Below, piece by piece: positions 9,397 through 17,798 of a stretch of DNA of 39,453 bases. The notes beneath the pieces were generated by a model. That model had not been told where the DNA came from. It saw nothing but the letters and a program-made list of their open reading frames with translations, and did no database searches. Within the stretch, counting starts at the first letter, position 1. Each line of letters starts with the position of its first letter. The translations under genes were made by a program, and so were the position numbers. The DNA is from a virus: positions 1 to 39,453 of IMG/VR virus record IMGVR_UViG_3300009128_000051; one strand, 5' to 3'.

Positions 9397-9404
9397 TATT
9401 TATT
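9397..9404 (+). promoter_or_regulatory. Candidate late promoter element (TATTTATT)
   Basis: TATTTATT lies 24 bases upstream of the second sheath ATG at 9429, with AGGAG at 9416-9420 between them. It would allow copy B to be transcribed more strongly than, or separately from, copy A. Confidence 0.35.
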
Positions 9405-9428
9405 CGATGAATTTTAGGAGTTAACAAC

Positions 9429-12400
9429 ATGGCCGAAAGAACATTAACAAGCCCAGGCGTCACAACGCGTGAAATTGACCTTAGCGGACCTACGAATGCT
9501 ACAGCATTCGGTGTCCCCGCCGGAGTGATAGGAACCGCTGACAGGGGGCTCGCATTTGTGCCTGTTACATTTGGCACCCGCCAGGATTTTGTCGCCAAGT
9601 TTGGTGACACTGATGGTAAGAAATTTGGGCCGCTAGCGGTGACCGAGTGGATGAGAAATGCCACTGCTGGTTCCTACCTTCGTATCCTGGGTGCCGGCGA
9701 TGGCAAGAAGCGATCCACGTCAACAGGAAAGGTTACAAATGCAGGATTTACTGTCGGTGCCGAGCAGGTACAGGCTAATGGACTGATTGGTCCTAATCCA
9801 TATGCTGTTGCTGGAAACCAACCTGGAAATGTGCATTTTCTTGCAGCAGCAATGGCACAGGCAGCTAATTCCACAATTTTTACCGATGCAGGCCTTAATG
9901 CGCAGACAGTCACTCTTCGTGGTGTGCTAATGGCACCTGATCAGGTTGTATTAATGCTATCAGGTACGACTACTGATAATAATACACCTACGGATGATTC
10001 AACAGCGGCTTCTTCTACAGGGCCTAGAGGAGCAATGACTGGCTCCCTTAATATAGCGTCAGGATCATCATCATTTGTCATGCTTTTAAACGGGCATAAG
10101 TCGACCGCTGCGTATCCAAACGTGATAACGGCATCACTCAACCCAACATCACCAGAATATTTTTCCAAGGTGTTCAATAAGGATGCAACCAAGATAGAGG
10201 AGGCAGGTCATCTGCTTTATGCTCACTATGATCTGGAAGAGGCTTTTTGCGTTCCGACAGGATCGAATCTCCTAGCCGCTGCAGCATACCATGATTCTAA
10301 TGGAAAGAGGCTAGAGGATATTGTTTTCCTAGCAACCGGTTCGGCGGATATGACAACCGGTGCCGCGACCCGGCCTGAGTACAAGGGGTTTGAGAATCGA
10401 TTTACTACATCCAAGTCACCATGGCTAACCAGTCAGGCAAATGTCAACCTATTTAGACTTCATGCTCTTGACGACGGCCAGCTACGTTCCACAGGTAATT
10501 CTAAGGCCCCAACAATGCAGGGTGCTAATGATAGATATAAGTTGTCAATAAGGAACATTAAAAAGTCGACATCAGCCACTGATTTATTCGGTACATTCGA
10601 CCTGGTGGTAAGGGACTTTTACGATACAGATGATGACCCAGTTGAACTAGAGACATTCTCAGGTCTTTCATTGGATCCTTCATCTCCCAATTATATCTCT
10701 GCAAGAGTTGGAGACATGACGACATACTTCGATTTTGACAAGGTCGATGATGAGCAGAGAATTGTGGTCGAGGGAAGCTATCCGAATGTCTCCAATTATA
10801 TTCGAGTTGAGCGCTCTATCGAGCTAGCCGCAGGCGATACGTCAGACGATTCCCTTCCAGTAGGATTCAGGGGTCCTGATCACCTGCTTCTATCGGGAAC
10901 AAACTGTCTTGCTCCTGCCTCACACGAAGCGGCCGTATACACAGGCCTCCCAGCCGACCTTGCAGGCTCTCCTATGGGAAGAATGAATGAACCACCAATA
11001 CCATTCAGGCAGCATCTAGTTGCAAACCAAAGTGGTACCATTAATTCCCGATTTAATGCCAACTTGTACTGGGGTATCCAGTTCGAGCGGGAGACGACGC
11101 TTGCTGGTCCAAATATAAGCCAGCTGCCAAATCCGACACTGGCCTCTATGACATCTTTCTTCCCCAACTTTAGGCTGGATGCGCTCAATGTTTCGACAGG
11201 CTCAAATGCCGGTGAGGCGCGCCTAAATGGTGGTATTTTGGATTCAGACCTATTCAACAATAATAAGTTTAGTCTATTAAACCTTAAGATCCTGACAGGC
11301 TCCGACGGCAAAGTGGATATTTCAACGGCACTGTCCTGGCAGTATGTCAGGAATGGTACAATCTCACCAAGCGCTGCTGGAAAGAGTCGAGCACTGAGTT
11401 TCACCGACGACTTCGTTCCTGCAATGAGTAGGTTCCTTAAGTTCAGCTTCTTTGTCGAGGGCGGATTTAATGGCCTGAACATGTTTAACAAGGACAAGGT
11501 GGAGATGAATAACACTGCTGTCCGCCGGGAGATGGATGACGTGAACGAATCGCAGAAGTCATCCTCGACAGTCGCTGCATATCTTAAGGCCTTGGATATT
11601 ATGGGTCGTACTAGTGACGTCGACCTACAGCTCTTGGCAATACCAGGAATTAGGCACTCGGCAGTCACAGACGAGGCCATTAACACTGTTGAAAATAGGT
11701 TTGATGCACTTTACATCATGGATATCGAAGAGCGTGATACGTTGAATATGGTGGTGACATCATCAGCACAGGTGCCACATGTCCAGAATACGGCGACTGC
11801 TTTTGGTAATCGCGCACTCGACACATCGTTTGCCGCGGCATACTTCCCCGACGTTATTGTCCTGGACTCAACAGTCAATACGCTGGTTAATGTTCCACCG
11901 TCAGTCGCTGTATTGGGTGCCTTCTCACTTAATGACAAGCTGGCACATCCCTGGTTCGCCCCAGCGGGCTTTGCACGCGGTGCCCTTGCTTCCACTGATG
12001 ATGTGGCTCTTCGAATCAACCAGGACAATCAGGACCGCCTCTACGAGACTGATATCAACCCAATCAGGACTTTCCCAGGTCGAAATGGTGTCGTGGTCTT
12101 CGGTCAGAAGACACTCCAGCAGGCACAGTCTGCACTAGATAGAATTAACGTCAGGCGTCTTCTCATAGACGTTCGACGTCAGGTCAGAAATATTGCCAAT
12201 AGGTTCCTCTTCGAACCAAACCGCGAGGCGACCCTCGCTGCATTCTCGGCTGCAGTCCAGCCGGTCCTTCAGAGGATTCAGCAGCAACAGGGCGTTGACA
12301 GGTACAAGGTGATAATTGACACAACCACTACTACCCAGGCCGACGTTGAGAATAACACGATCCGAGGTAAGATATTCCTACAGCCGACACGCTCTGTGGA

Positions 12401-12449
12401 ATTCGTCTCACTCGACTTTGTTGTCACAAATGCTGGCGCCGAGGAATAA
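9429..12449 (+). CDS. Tail sheath protein, gp18-like, copy B
   Basis: Second contractile sheath subunit, 1006 residues. The N-terminus MAERTLTSPGVTTREIDLSG and the segment KKFGPLAVTEWMRNATAGSY parallel copy A. The C-terminus closely matches copy A (INPIRTFPG, VVFGQKTLQQAQSALDRINV, RRLLIDVRRQVRNIANRFLF, PTRSVEFVSLDFVVTNAG), whereas the middle regions differ more. This pattern fits a tandem duplication in which the contractile core was kept and the exposed domains diverged. AGGAG is 8 bases before the ATG. The tail tube gene follows 56 bases later, as in T4 (18-19). Confidence 0.88.
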   Translation: MAERTLTSPGVTTREIDLSGPTNATAFGVPAGVIGTADRGLAFVPVTFGTRQDFVAKFGDTDGKKFGPLAVTEWMRNATAGSYLRILGAGDGKKRSTSTGKVTNAGFTVGAEQVQANGLIGPNPYAVAGNQPGNVHFLAAAMAQAANSTIFTDAGLNAQTVTLRGVLMAPDQVVLMLSGTTTDNNTPTDDSTAASSTGPRGAMTGSLNIASGSSSFVMLLNGHKSTAAYPNVITASLNPTSPEYFSKVFNKDATKIEEAGHLLYAHYDLEEAFCVPTGSNLLAAAAYHDSNGKRLEDIVFLATGSADMTTGAATRPEYKGFENRFTTSKSPWLTSQANVNLFRLHALDDGQLRSTGNSKAPTMQGANDRYKLSIRNIKKSTSATDLFGTFDLVVRDFYDTDDDPVELETFSGLSLDPSSPNYISARVGDMTTYFDFDKVDDEQRIVVEGSYPNVSNYIRVERSIELAAGDTSDDSLPVGFRGPDHLLLSGTNCLAPASHEAAVYTGLPADLAGSPMGRMNEPPIPFRQHLVANQSGTINSRFNANLYWGIQFERETTLAGPNISQLPNPTLASMTSFFPNFRLDALNVSTGSNAGEARLNGGILDSDLFNNNKFSLLNLKILTGSDGKVDISTALSWQYVRNGTISPSAAGKSRALSFTDDFVPAMSRFLKFSFFVEGGFNGLNMFNKDKVEMNNTAVRREMDDVNESQKSSSTVAAYLKALDIMGRTSDVDLQLLAIPGIRHSAVTDEAINTVENRFDALYIMDIEERDTLNMVVTSSAQVPHVQNTATAFGNRALDTSFAAAYFPDVIVLDSTVNTLVNVPPSVAVLGAFSLNDKLAHPWFAPAGFARGALASTDDVALRINQDNQDRLYETDINPIRTFPGRNGVVVFGQKTLQQAQSALDRINVRRLLIDVRRQVRNIANRFLFEPNREATLAAFSAAVQPVLQRIQQQQGVDRYKVIIDTTTTTQADVENNTIRGKIFLQPTRSVEFVSLDFVVTNAGAEE

Positions 12450-12505
12450 TTGAGAATGCATTTTTCAACAACGAGCATATATATCTTTAGCGGAGGAAAT
12501 TAGCA

Positions 12506-12994
12506 ATGGCCGAGACACTATCAGTCACAGAGATGCTTCCTAATAAGTTTGAGCCTAAAAGGAAGTTTAGATGGGTATTTCAGATAGAGGGCGTTGACGC
12601 TTTTCTGATAAAATCAGCCGCTCGGCCTACCATCAGTACCGAGGAAGTGACGCTTCCATTTATTAACCACACACGCTACCTTGCCGGTCGCACTACATTT
12701 GGGACGGTATCAGTAACGCTTTATGATCCGATTGCCCCCTCAGGTGCGCAGCAGGTAATGGAGTGGGTCAGGCTTCACTTCGAGTCAGTCTCAGGCCGTG
12801 CCGGCTACGCTGATTTTTACAAGCGTGATTGCCAGATTAAGCTCTTAGATCCTGTCGGTACAGTTGTTGAACTCTGGGATATGAAGGGTGCATGGTTAAC
12901 AGAGGCTAATTTCAACGAGTTGGATTATAGTGCCAGCGACGCCACTGAGATTGCTCTCACAATGCGCTTCGATAACTGCGTGCTTCAGTTCTAA
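12506..12994 (+). CDS. Tail tube protein, gp19-like
   Basis: Subunit of the inner tail tube inside the sheath, 162 residues against 163 in T4 gp19. Recognisable parts are NKFEPKRKFRWVFQIEGVDA (residues 13-32), the strand region VTLPFINHTRYLAGRTTFGT, then SVTLYDPIAPSGAQQVMEWV (about 72-91), and the closing strand EIALTMRFDNCVLQF. The ATG has AGCGGAGG about 10 bases upstream. It is the last gene before a perfect-palindrome terminator, so the sheath-tube unit ends here. Confidence 0.9.
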   Translation: MAETLSVTEMLPNKFEPKRKFRWVFQIEGVDAFLIKSAARPTISTEEVTLPFINHTRYLAGRTTFGTVSVTLYDPIAPSGAQQVMEWVRLHFESVSGRAGYADFYKRDCQIKLLDPVGTVVELWDMKGAWLTEANFNELDYSASDATEIALTMRFDNCVLQF

Positions 12995-13020
12995 GATTAA
13001 TTATACTAACTTTTTAAGGA

Positions 13021-13043
13021 CCCCGCCTGCAGGCGGGGTTTTT
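13021..13043 (+). terminator. Rho-independent terminator after tail tube
   Basis: A perfect 7-bp stem CCCCGCC / GGCGGGG (13021-13027 and 13032-13038) with loop TGCA is followed directly by TTTTTATTTTTG. It lies 27 bases after the tail tube stop codon. Confidence 0.93.
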
Positions 13044-13067
13044 ATTTTTGTAATAATTAATATTGGT

Positions 13068-13163
13068 CGATACCGGGCCCTACATGCGCCATTATTATAT
13101 TAATGTTAGTTAAAAAGGCGCAGATTTTAAATAAAATTTCATTTACACCGCTGCCTGGTATCG
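13068..13163 (+). repeat. Nested inverted repeats in intergenic region
   Basis: Outer arms CGATACCGGGC (13068-13078) and GCCTGGTATCG (13153-13163) are complementary except for one G-T pair. Inner arms TGCGCC (13085-13090) and GGCGCA (13117-13122) are perfect. The whole could fold as one branched hairpin of about 96 bases. The right outer arm falls inside the spacer of the promoter at 13142-13169. An operator, a structured leader or small RNA, or a protein-binding site are all possible. Confidence 0.5.
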
Positions 13164-13169
13164 TACAAT
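13142..13169 (+). promoter_or_regulatory. sigma70-like promoter for the baseplate block
   Basis: TTTACA (13142-13147), a 16-base spacer and TACAAT (13164-13169) make a good bacterial promoter just after a terminator. It would start an mRNA near 13176 with AGGAGA before ATG 13202. Confidence 0.55.
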
Positions 13170-13201
13170 TTACATGAGCATCCCTAGGAGAACTATTTTA
13201 T

Positions 13202-14044
13202 ATGTCTAACAGAAGGAACGAAGTATTTAACTCACCAGGACCTGAAGAGTCGTTACGAGGCACCCCAGGTGTACAGACACAGGAACTGGATTTTGAGATA
13301 CCCGTAGAGACAGTTCCGCTTCCAAGTCGAGGAATGGCGTATGCAGTTGATCACCCGCTTCACGCATGTGATACTGTTGATATTAAGGCAATGACTGCAC
13401 GGGAGGAGGATATTCTCACCTCGAAGGCATTTATTAAGAAGGGGACTGTCATTACGGAATTGATTAGGTCATGCCTGGTTGATAAGCGAATTGATCCTAA
13501 TACGCTGCTGTCCGGTGATAGGAATGCATTAATGGTTGCAATTCGAATTACGGGCTATGGCGTCGAGTATAATACGGAGGTCGAGTGTCCTTCATGCTCC
13601 ACAAAGGATTCACATGAGTTTAACCTTGCAGAGTTACCCATTACCTCTCTTGGTGATGACCCAATAGAACCTGGAATGAATGCTTTTGAGTTTACACTTC
13701 CCATGACCAAAAAGCGTGTCACATTTAAGTTTCTGACAGGACGTGACGAACAGGAGATAATGATTGCTTCTGAGCGACGTAAAAAGGGCGGTATTATGGG
13801 CGATAATCTTGTGACGAACAAGCTTCAGTATACCCTGTTGACTGTGGATGGAAAGACCGAGCGCAGTTCTATTAATCACTTCATCCGACACATGCCTGCT
13901 AGAGACTCATTAGCCCTTCGACGTAAGATGGATAAGATTGAGCCTGGAATTGAGATGAAGAGTTGGATGGACTGCCAGCACTGCTCAGAGTCGGCGGAGG
14001 TACAGCTCCCAATCGGAGCCTCGTTTTTTTGGCCTGACGCCTAG
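13202..14044 (+). CDS. Baseplate hub assembly / tail chaperone, gp26-like (PF12322 type)
   Basis: A 280-residue protein of the T4 baseplate-assembly family. The N-terminal half has VPLPSRGMAYAVDHPLHACD, then IKAMTAREEDILTSKAFIKK (about residues 38-80), the hallmark of this group. Two CxxC pairs, C129/C132 and C258/C261, probably form one zinc site. T4 gp26 and gp51 help build the hub and are not clearly part of the virion. The position, between tail tube and tape measure genes, is that of tail-assembly chaperones in other phages. The zero-frame product ends FFWPDA at TAG 14042-14044. A run of seven T at 14024-14030 permits shifting into an open downstream frame. Confidence 0.75.
   Translation: MSNRRNEVFNSPGPEESLRGTPGVQTQELDFEIPVETVPLPSRGMAYAVDHPLHACDTVDIKAMTAREEDILTSKAFIKKGTVITELIRSCLVDKRIDPNTLLSGDRNALMVAIRITGYGVEYNTEVECPSCSTKDSHEFNLAELPITSLGDDPIEPGMNAFEFTLPMTKKRVTFKFLTGRDEQEIMIASERRKKGGIMGDNLVTNKLQYTLLTVDGKTERSSINHFIRHMPARDSLALRRKMDKIEPGIEMKSWMDCQHCSESAEVQLPIGASFFWPDA
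14024..14030 (+). promoter_or_regulatory. Candidate frameshift site (T7)
   Basis: The zero frame reads TCG TTT TTT TGG. Slipping forward by one base (or back by two) on the T run gives FF-GLTPSDKEIFLEHTF and then MYYGGFTYTE, with no stop until 14283. GGAG lies 6 bases upstream of the run and the zero-frame stop is 12 bases downstream. A one-base homopolymer error would look the same. Confidence 0.45.
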
Positions 14045-14285
14045 CGATAAGGAGATATTCCTAGAGCACACATTCATACTTATGTACTACGGTGGCTTCA
14101 CGTACACCGAGTGTTATACTATGCCTATTAGTTATAGGATATGGTTTATCAGGCGAATTAACCAGGAATTTGAGCGCTCGTCGAAGACGGCGTCCAAGGC
14201 TATTCACGACAATAATCCAACAGCTAACATGCTTTCTGGAAAACACAGGGCAGAAACTCCTGCTAGAATGCGGAGATTCACCTGA
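14031..14285 (+). CDS. Frameshifted C-terminal extension of the gp26-like protein
   Basis: This frame, +1 relative to the upstream gene, is open from the T7 site to TGA 14283-14285 and would add 84 residues, giving a fusion of about 360. The content looks real rather than chance: LEHTFILMYYGGFTYTECYT and MPISYRIWFIRRINQEFERS form a compact aromatic and helical module that I associate with the C-terminal part of PF12322-type proteins. The ATG at 14082 could start a separate 67-residue peptide, but it would remove conserved-looking residues and has no ribosome site at a suitable distance; AAGGAG at 14049-14054 is 27 bases away. A fusion analogous to the lambda G-GT pair is my preferred reading. 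Confidence 0.55.
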   Translation, partial: GLTPSDKEIFLEHTFILMYYGGFTYTECYTMPISYRIWFIRRINQEFERSSKTASKAIHDNNPTANMLSGKHRAETPARMRRFT

Positions 14286-14291
14286 TGGCAA

Positions 14292-14299
14292 TATTTATA
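14292..14299 (+). promoter_or_regulatory. Candidate late promoter element (TATTTATA)
   Basis: TATTTATA lies 8 bases before GTG 14308. The complementary strand reads TATAAATA, the T4 late consensus, but no minus-strand gene is seen. If used on the + strand it would give a nearly leaderless mRNA. Confidence 0.3.
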
Positions 14300-14307
14300 A
14301 GGTAATA

Positions 14308-14592
14308 GTGAGTGTGGCAGCAATGCATGATGACTACTCAATTATGTCTAGGATGTTTCCTGCGCTAGCTGCGGCCAGCGTGGTGGGACACCAATCAGCG
14401 CCAATTGTTGATTTGGGCGGAACGCGACAGCAGGTCATGGCGACTGCTCGTGTGATGGCTGCAACAAGCGACCTGAATGATATGCTGGCCTCTGAAAATC
14501 AGGGCCTTGAGAACGTTATGAAATCTGTCGACAGGAAGAATGCAGCGGCCGCCGAGTTCCTTCAGCATGTCGGATCTCCCTGGCCACTATAA
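14308..14592 (+). CDS. Small tail-region protein, unknown
   Basis: A 94-residue, alanine- and methionine-rich, mainly helical protein lying between the gp26-like chaperone and the tape measure gene. I do not recognise it. The frame is open further upstream to 14092, but that part overlaps the chaperone extension and reads as a low-quality arginine-rich stretch, so I take GTG 14308, which has AAGG 5 bases upstream; ATG 14323 (MHDDYS) is an alternative. Its position and size would suit a second tail-assembly factor or a hub component, such as a gp28-like role, which is inference from location only. Confidence 0.5.
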   Translation: MSVAAMHDDYSIMSRMFPALAAASVVGHQSAPIVDLGGTRQQVMATARVMAATSDLNDMLASENQGLENVMKSVDRKNAAAAEFLQHVGSPWPL

Positions 14593-14609
14593 CTTAGATG
14601 GACTGACAC

Positions 14610-17600
14610 GTGGCAGAGAATCTCAAGACAACACAGGCTATTAATAAGCTGCTCAAGGAGCGCCAGGCGCTTATGAAGAGCATGAATAATGACCTGACTC
14701 GTCAGGTGGCATTACAGCGTGATATGTGCTCCGCGTTGGAGTGCGCCGACACAGACGCATTTGAAAACCTGAGAAATTCTGGCAAAGAAGCGGCCGAAGC
14801 GATCAAGGAGGCCGAGAAGGCAACTGAGGATACGACAAAAGAGATCGGCAAGATGGAAAAGGCAGTCCGAAAAGCCAAAGCTGGGTTTAGGAAGTTTGGT
14901 GCTGGTATTCGCGGGGTCTTTGGCGGGATTATGAGTGCCATCCTGGCATCTATTGGGGTATTAAAGAGTTTCTATAAGCATTACATAGATAAAATGCACG
15001 AGGTCATCAAGCAACTAGAGCGTGTCCAGGAGGCCCAGGAGAATGTTCGTAAGAAGTTTGGCAGCCTGACAAAAGGCCCAGGCAAGATGGTGATAAAGGA
15101 TGCCCAGGCCATGGGTCGAGCATTTTCGAAGATGGGCGTCTCAGCAGGTTTCGGCTACGATGCGGCCATAAACCTGATAAATAAGATGGGTGAACTCTAT
15201 GGCGCCATGGATCCTGGACAGCTGGCAGGCTTTGCTAGGATGTCACAGGATAACAGGATTGAGATGGGCAAGCTAGCTATGGCTGCCGGCTATTCAGGAG
15301 AGGAGATCGGTCAGCTAAATAACACGTTCCGCGCGATGGGCGAGGACGGCGTCTCAGCCGTGAAGGACGTCACCCTTCGCTCGCATCGCCTATCGGCCAC
15401 ACTAGGTATATCAGCCAAGCAGGCCCACAAAGGCTTCAGTCAGATGATCAGGAATGTCAAGGCATTCGGCAATGCCAACCGTGCTGAGATGGAGTCAGCG
15501 ATGTCAAAGGCTACACAGCTTGGCATATCGATCAAGGATCTTGCCGGGATCTCCGACGCCTTCTTCACGTTCGACAAGGCAGCTGAGAATGTCTCCAAGC
15601 TCAGCCAGGCGTTCGGAACGCAGATAGACACGATGAAGATGCTGAATGCTGCCAGCCCCGCAGACCAGTTGGATCAGATGCGGGAGGCCATGTTCCGCGC
15701 CGGCAAGTCAGCAGAGACCCTGAGCAGGCATGAGCTCGCCCTGCTAGCACAGTCATCGGGCCTCTCAGAGGAGGCAGCTCGACTGGCATTCTCACAGGAA
15801 TCACAGTACATGTCTCAGGAGGAGCTGGCAGCCAAGATGGCCGAGACAGATCCACAGCAGCAGATGGTCAAGGCAATGCAGGACGTCGCCAAGGAGATCG
15901 AGAATGTCGTTGTCAAGATGAGCGACATGATGTTGGATGGCAAGGGTTTCTTTGAGTCATTTATAGAGGGCATAAGCCAGTCGCTGTTCCTTTTTGGCAG
16001 GATCACAGGCGCATCAGCATCGTTTAGAACAGCGCTTGTCGAGGTCTACGAAATAGGCAGGGAGCTTGGAGACACGCTGCTGGATTTTGATTTTATACGA
16101 GAGATGTTTGAGGGGACTGATAATACCATCTCTAAGATGCCCAAGTTGTTTCAAATGCTGTCGAATGCTATAAAGTCAACAGTCGCCCCAATAAATGCCG
16201 CCTATAAGTCATTTAAAGCATTCTTTGGGGCCTCGACCCAGGCGGAACAGACAAAGGCATTCAATAAGATGCTTAAAAACCTGAAGAAGGCATTTACTAA
16301 TTTTACGACTAGTTTATTTGGTGGCAGCGGTGCCAGTCAGATGGGTGGTAAGATAAAACACTTTTTAAATATGACGGCGGATGTTGTGATACCACAAGTG
16401 GTGAAGTTGATTACAATGATTGCTAAACGAATCTGGAAGGAATTTAAGAAGCTACCATGGAAACAGCAGCTAGGCGTCGCCGTATTCACAATGGCTGCAC
16501 TTCTCCCCGGCCTCCTCCTTTCCGCAATTGGGGGAGTTTTTAAGGGTATAGGAAAATTGCTTTGGAAACCCCTTAAATGGGCATTCAAAAAGATTCCGTG
16601 GAGTAGACTGGGCAATTTCATTAAGGGTCCTGGTCTTCGAGGCATAGGATCAGCATTTACGTGGATTATTAAAAAGATTCCACTAATACTTTTGCTCTGG
16701 GCTGCGGTAAAGCCAGTGATAGGCTTGTTTGGCGATATTAAGAAGCGGTTTATGGACGCTGCTCGAGCTGGCGGCGGATTTATGGACAGTATTAAGGCCC
16801 TAGGTGGCATAATGTCTGATTTTATTGGTCGGGCATTAGAGTGGGCTGTCGGCGTTGCAGACCTGGTATCATTTGGACTCTTGTCGAAGTGGCTCGATCC
16901 GGATAAATTTGCCGCCTCGTGGGACACGTTTACATACGAGGTCAAAGACATGTTTAAGGGTCTGTGGTCTAACACGATTATGCCCGCTATCGAGACGTGG
17001 CTGACAGGAGTTGGAGAGCTTAAGAGAATAGGAAAAGAGATTATAGGCGGCGTTTGGGACGGTCTCAAGGAGCAGTGGACGCTAATATCAACCTGGTGGA
17101 GAGATAAGTGGCAGCAATTTAGGGATTGGCTACCGGGCAGCGAACCAAAAGATCCGTCTAGCCCATTTCGTAACCTTGCGAATGCTGGAAGGGCAATGAT
17201 GGGGAATGTTCTCGATGGCTTAAATAAGATTCCTGGTGTTGCAAAAGCCAAGGAGGCGTTTGCTAATGTCGCGAATATCATAAAAGATCCAGGTGCTGCA
17301 CTAAAGGCTGTCGGTGAAAAGGTAAAAGCCGGTGTTGACTTCGTTAGTAGCGCGATGGCAGGGGCCAAGAATATCCTACTCGAAGGCCTTCGATCATTTT
17401 CCGGCGCTATAATTGAAGGTGTGAGTATTATGGCACCAGCACTTTTGAAGGTCACAGAGCTCTCGGGCTCGGCTAGCACAGCTTTCAGATCATTCGCCGG
17501 TGTGTTTAAGGAGGTTGGTGATATATTCTCTGGTGTGGGCAGGGGTTCTGTCGATGTAGACGTGGTGACAAATAAGCTCGCTAGGGCAGCCGCCGGAATT

Positions 17601-17798
17601 GCCAAGATGACAGAAACACTGGCCACTGTCGACACCGTCAATCTACAAACTAAAGTGGAGGAGATCCTCGGTTCAGGCGTATTTGCCGGAGAGAACTCTG
17701 CCGATAAGGGCAAGGTCCAGATTAATTTGAATGTACATATGGATGCAGCCAAGCTCGCACGTGCTATTGTTGAGACACGAGTCATACCGGGAACATGA
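14610..17798 (+). CDS. Tape measure protein
   Basis: A 1062-residue protein with the layout expected of a tail-length ruler. There is a helical, charged N-terminal third, including a coiled-coil-like stretch around residues 45-95 and 130-150. A hydrophobic segment follows at about 108-125 (GVFGGIMSAILASIGVL). A long alanine/methionine-rich helical region leads to further hydrophobic segments near 626-650 (AVFTMAALLPGLLLSAIGG) and 690-705 (IPLILLLWAAVKPVIGLF). It begins at GTG 14610, with only a weak GGAC upstream. It follows the chaperone genes and precedes a baseplate series. At about 0.15-0.17 nm per residue it predicts a tail of roughly 160-180 nm, longer than that of T4. It shows no peptidase or lysozyme motif that I can see. 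Confidence 0.72.
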   Translation: MAENLKTTQAINKLLKERQALMKSMNNDLTRQVALQRDMCSALECADTDAFENLRNSGKEAAEAIKEAEKATEDTTKEIGKMEKAVRKAKAGFRKFGAGIRGVFGGIMSAILASIGVLKSFYKHYIDKMHEVIKQLERVQEAQENVRKKFGSLTKGPGKMVIKDAQAMGRAFSKMGVSAGFGYDAAINLINKMGELYGAMDPGQLAGFARMSQDNRIEMGKLAMAAGYSGEEIGQLNNTFRAMGEDGVSAVKDVTLRSHRLSATLGISAKQAHKGFSQMIRNVKAFGNANRAEMESAMSKATQLGISIKDLAGISDAFFTFDKAAENVSKLSQAFGTQIDTMKMLNAASPADQLDQMREAMFRAGKSAETLSRHELALLAQSSGLSEEAARLAFSQESQYMSQEELAAKMAETDPQQQMVKAMQDVAKEIENVVVKMSDMMLDGKGFFESFIEGISQSLFLFGRITGASASFRTALVEVYEIGRELGDTLLDFDFIREMFEGTDNTISKMPKLFQMLSNAIKSTVAPINAAYKSFKAFFGASTQAEQTKAFNKMLKNLKKAFTNFTTSLFGGSGASQMGGKIKHFLNMTADVVIPQVVKLITMIAKRIWKEFKKLPWKQQLGVAVFTMAALLPGLLLSAIGGVFKGIGKLLWKPLKWAFKKIPWSRLGNFIKGPGLRGIGSAFTWIIKKIPLILLLWAAVKPVIGLFGDIKKRFMDAARAGGGFMDSIKALGGIMSDFIGRALEWAVGVADLVSFGLLSKWLDPDKFAASWDTFTYEVKDMFKGLWSNTIMPAIETWLTGVGELKRIGKEIIGGVWDGLKEQWTLISTWWRDKWQQFRDWLPGSEPKDPSSPFRNLANAGRAMMGNVLDGLNKIPGVAKAKEAFANVANIIKDPGAALKAVGEKVKAGVDFVSSAMAGAKNILLEGLRSFSGAIIEGVSIMAPALLKVTELSGSASTAFRSFAGVFKEVGDIFSGVGRGSVDVDVVTNKLARAAAGIAKMTETLATVDTVNLQTKVEEILGSGVFAGENSADKGKVQINLNVHMDAAKLARAIVETRVIPGT

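Noticed and set aside
10880-11686. A 268-residue open frame on the minus strand
   Set aside because: It is opposite the second sheath gene, serine- and leucine-rich without domain features; a shadow frame.
14092-14307. 5' part of the long open frame ending at 14592
   Set aside because: It overlaps the better supported extension of the gp26-like protein, reads as an arginine-rich stretch, and has no ribosome site; the real gene probably starts at 14308 or 14323.
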